A stretch of 5,496 nucleotides of DNA, taken from positions 1 through 5,496 of the forward strand of contig JAODMX010000213.1 of the NCBI GenBank assembly GCA_025464735.1, read 5' to 3'. Below, in pieces: positions 5,488 through 5,496 of the stretch (positions within the stretch are counted from its first letter, which is position 1; every line of letters starts with the position of its first letter). The notes beneath the pieces are model-generated. The model was given only the letters and a program-made list of their open reading frames with translations, made no database searches and was not told the DNA's origin. The DNA comes from Frondihabitans sp. (lineage in GTDB: Bacteria; Actinomycetota; Actinomycetes; Actinomycetales; Microbacteriaceae). The translations under genes and the position numbers were made by a program.

Positions 5488-5496
5488 CTGGTCGAG

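Overview
The window is dense, GC-rich DNA with the codon bias of a high-GC actinomycete. Every real frame has mostly G or C in third positions, and the other strand is full of long arginine-rich shadow frames. Gene content and order match the conserved actinobacterial mannose/cell-envelope neighbourhood known downstream of whiB2 in mycobacteria (whiB2, a metallopeptidase-family gene, a DUF3499 gene, manB). Here a large glycosyltransferase and a DUF5719 gene are also present. A member of the Micrococcales, perhaps Microbacteriaceae, is my best guess; that placement is inference.

Layout from right to left, following minus-strand transcription. A 943-residue membrane glycosyltransferase (family 2 domain plus about a dozen membrane helices) starts at or just beyond the right edge. 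It overlaps by 8 bases a DUF5719 protein, an anchored protein with a beta-rich outer part. The DUF5719 gene ends tail to tail on the stop codon of the only plus-strand gene, a small metallopeptidase-family (zincin-like) protein whose catalytic HExxH motif is not there. A 62-base divergent gap holding a perfect 16-base palindrome follows. Then come, on the minus strand again, a 69-residue DUF3499 zinc-ribbon-like protein and, 24 bases further on, the first 146 codons of a phosphomannomutase/phosphoglucomutase (manB) that runs off the left edge.

How the genes may work together: ManB makes mannose-1-phosphate, the precursor of GDP-mannose. The glycosyltransferase and the exported DUF5719 protein could use or help place a sugar polymer at the membrane. 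The metallopeptidase-like and DUF3499 proteins have no established role. The conserved order suggests one functional unit, but this is inference from context.

There is no sign of mobile elements, CRISPR arrays, tRNA/rRNA genes or recent transfer. The region looks like core genome. The most interesting points are the antiparallel gene nested in an otherwise one-directional cluster, the palindrome between the divergent starts, probable leaderless starts, the missing zinc-protease motif, and the altered catalytic positions in the glycosyltransferase.
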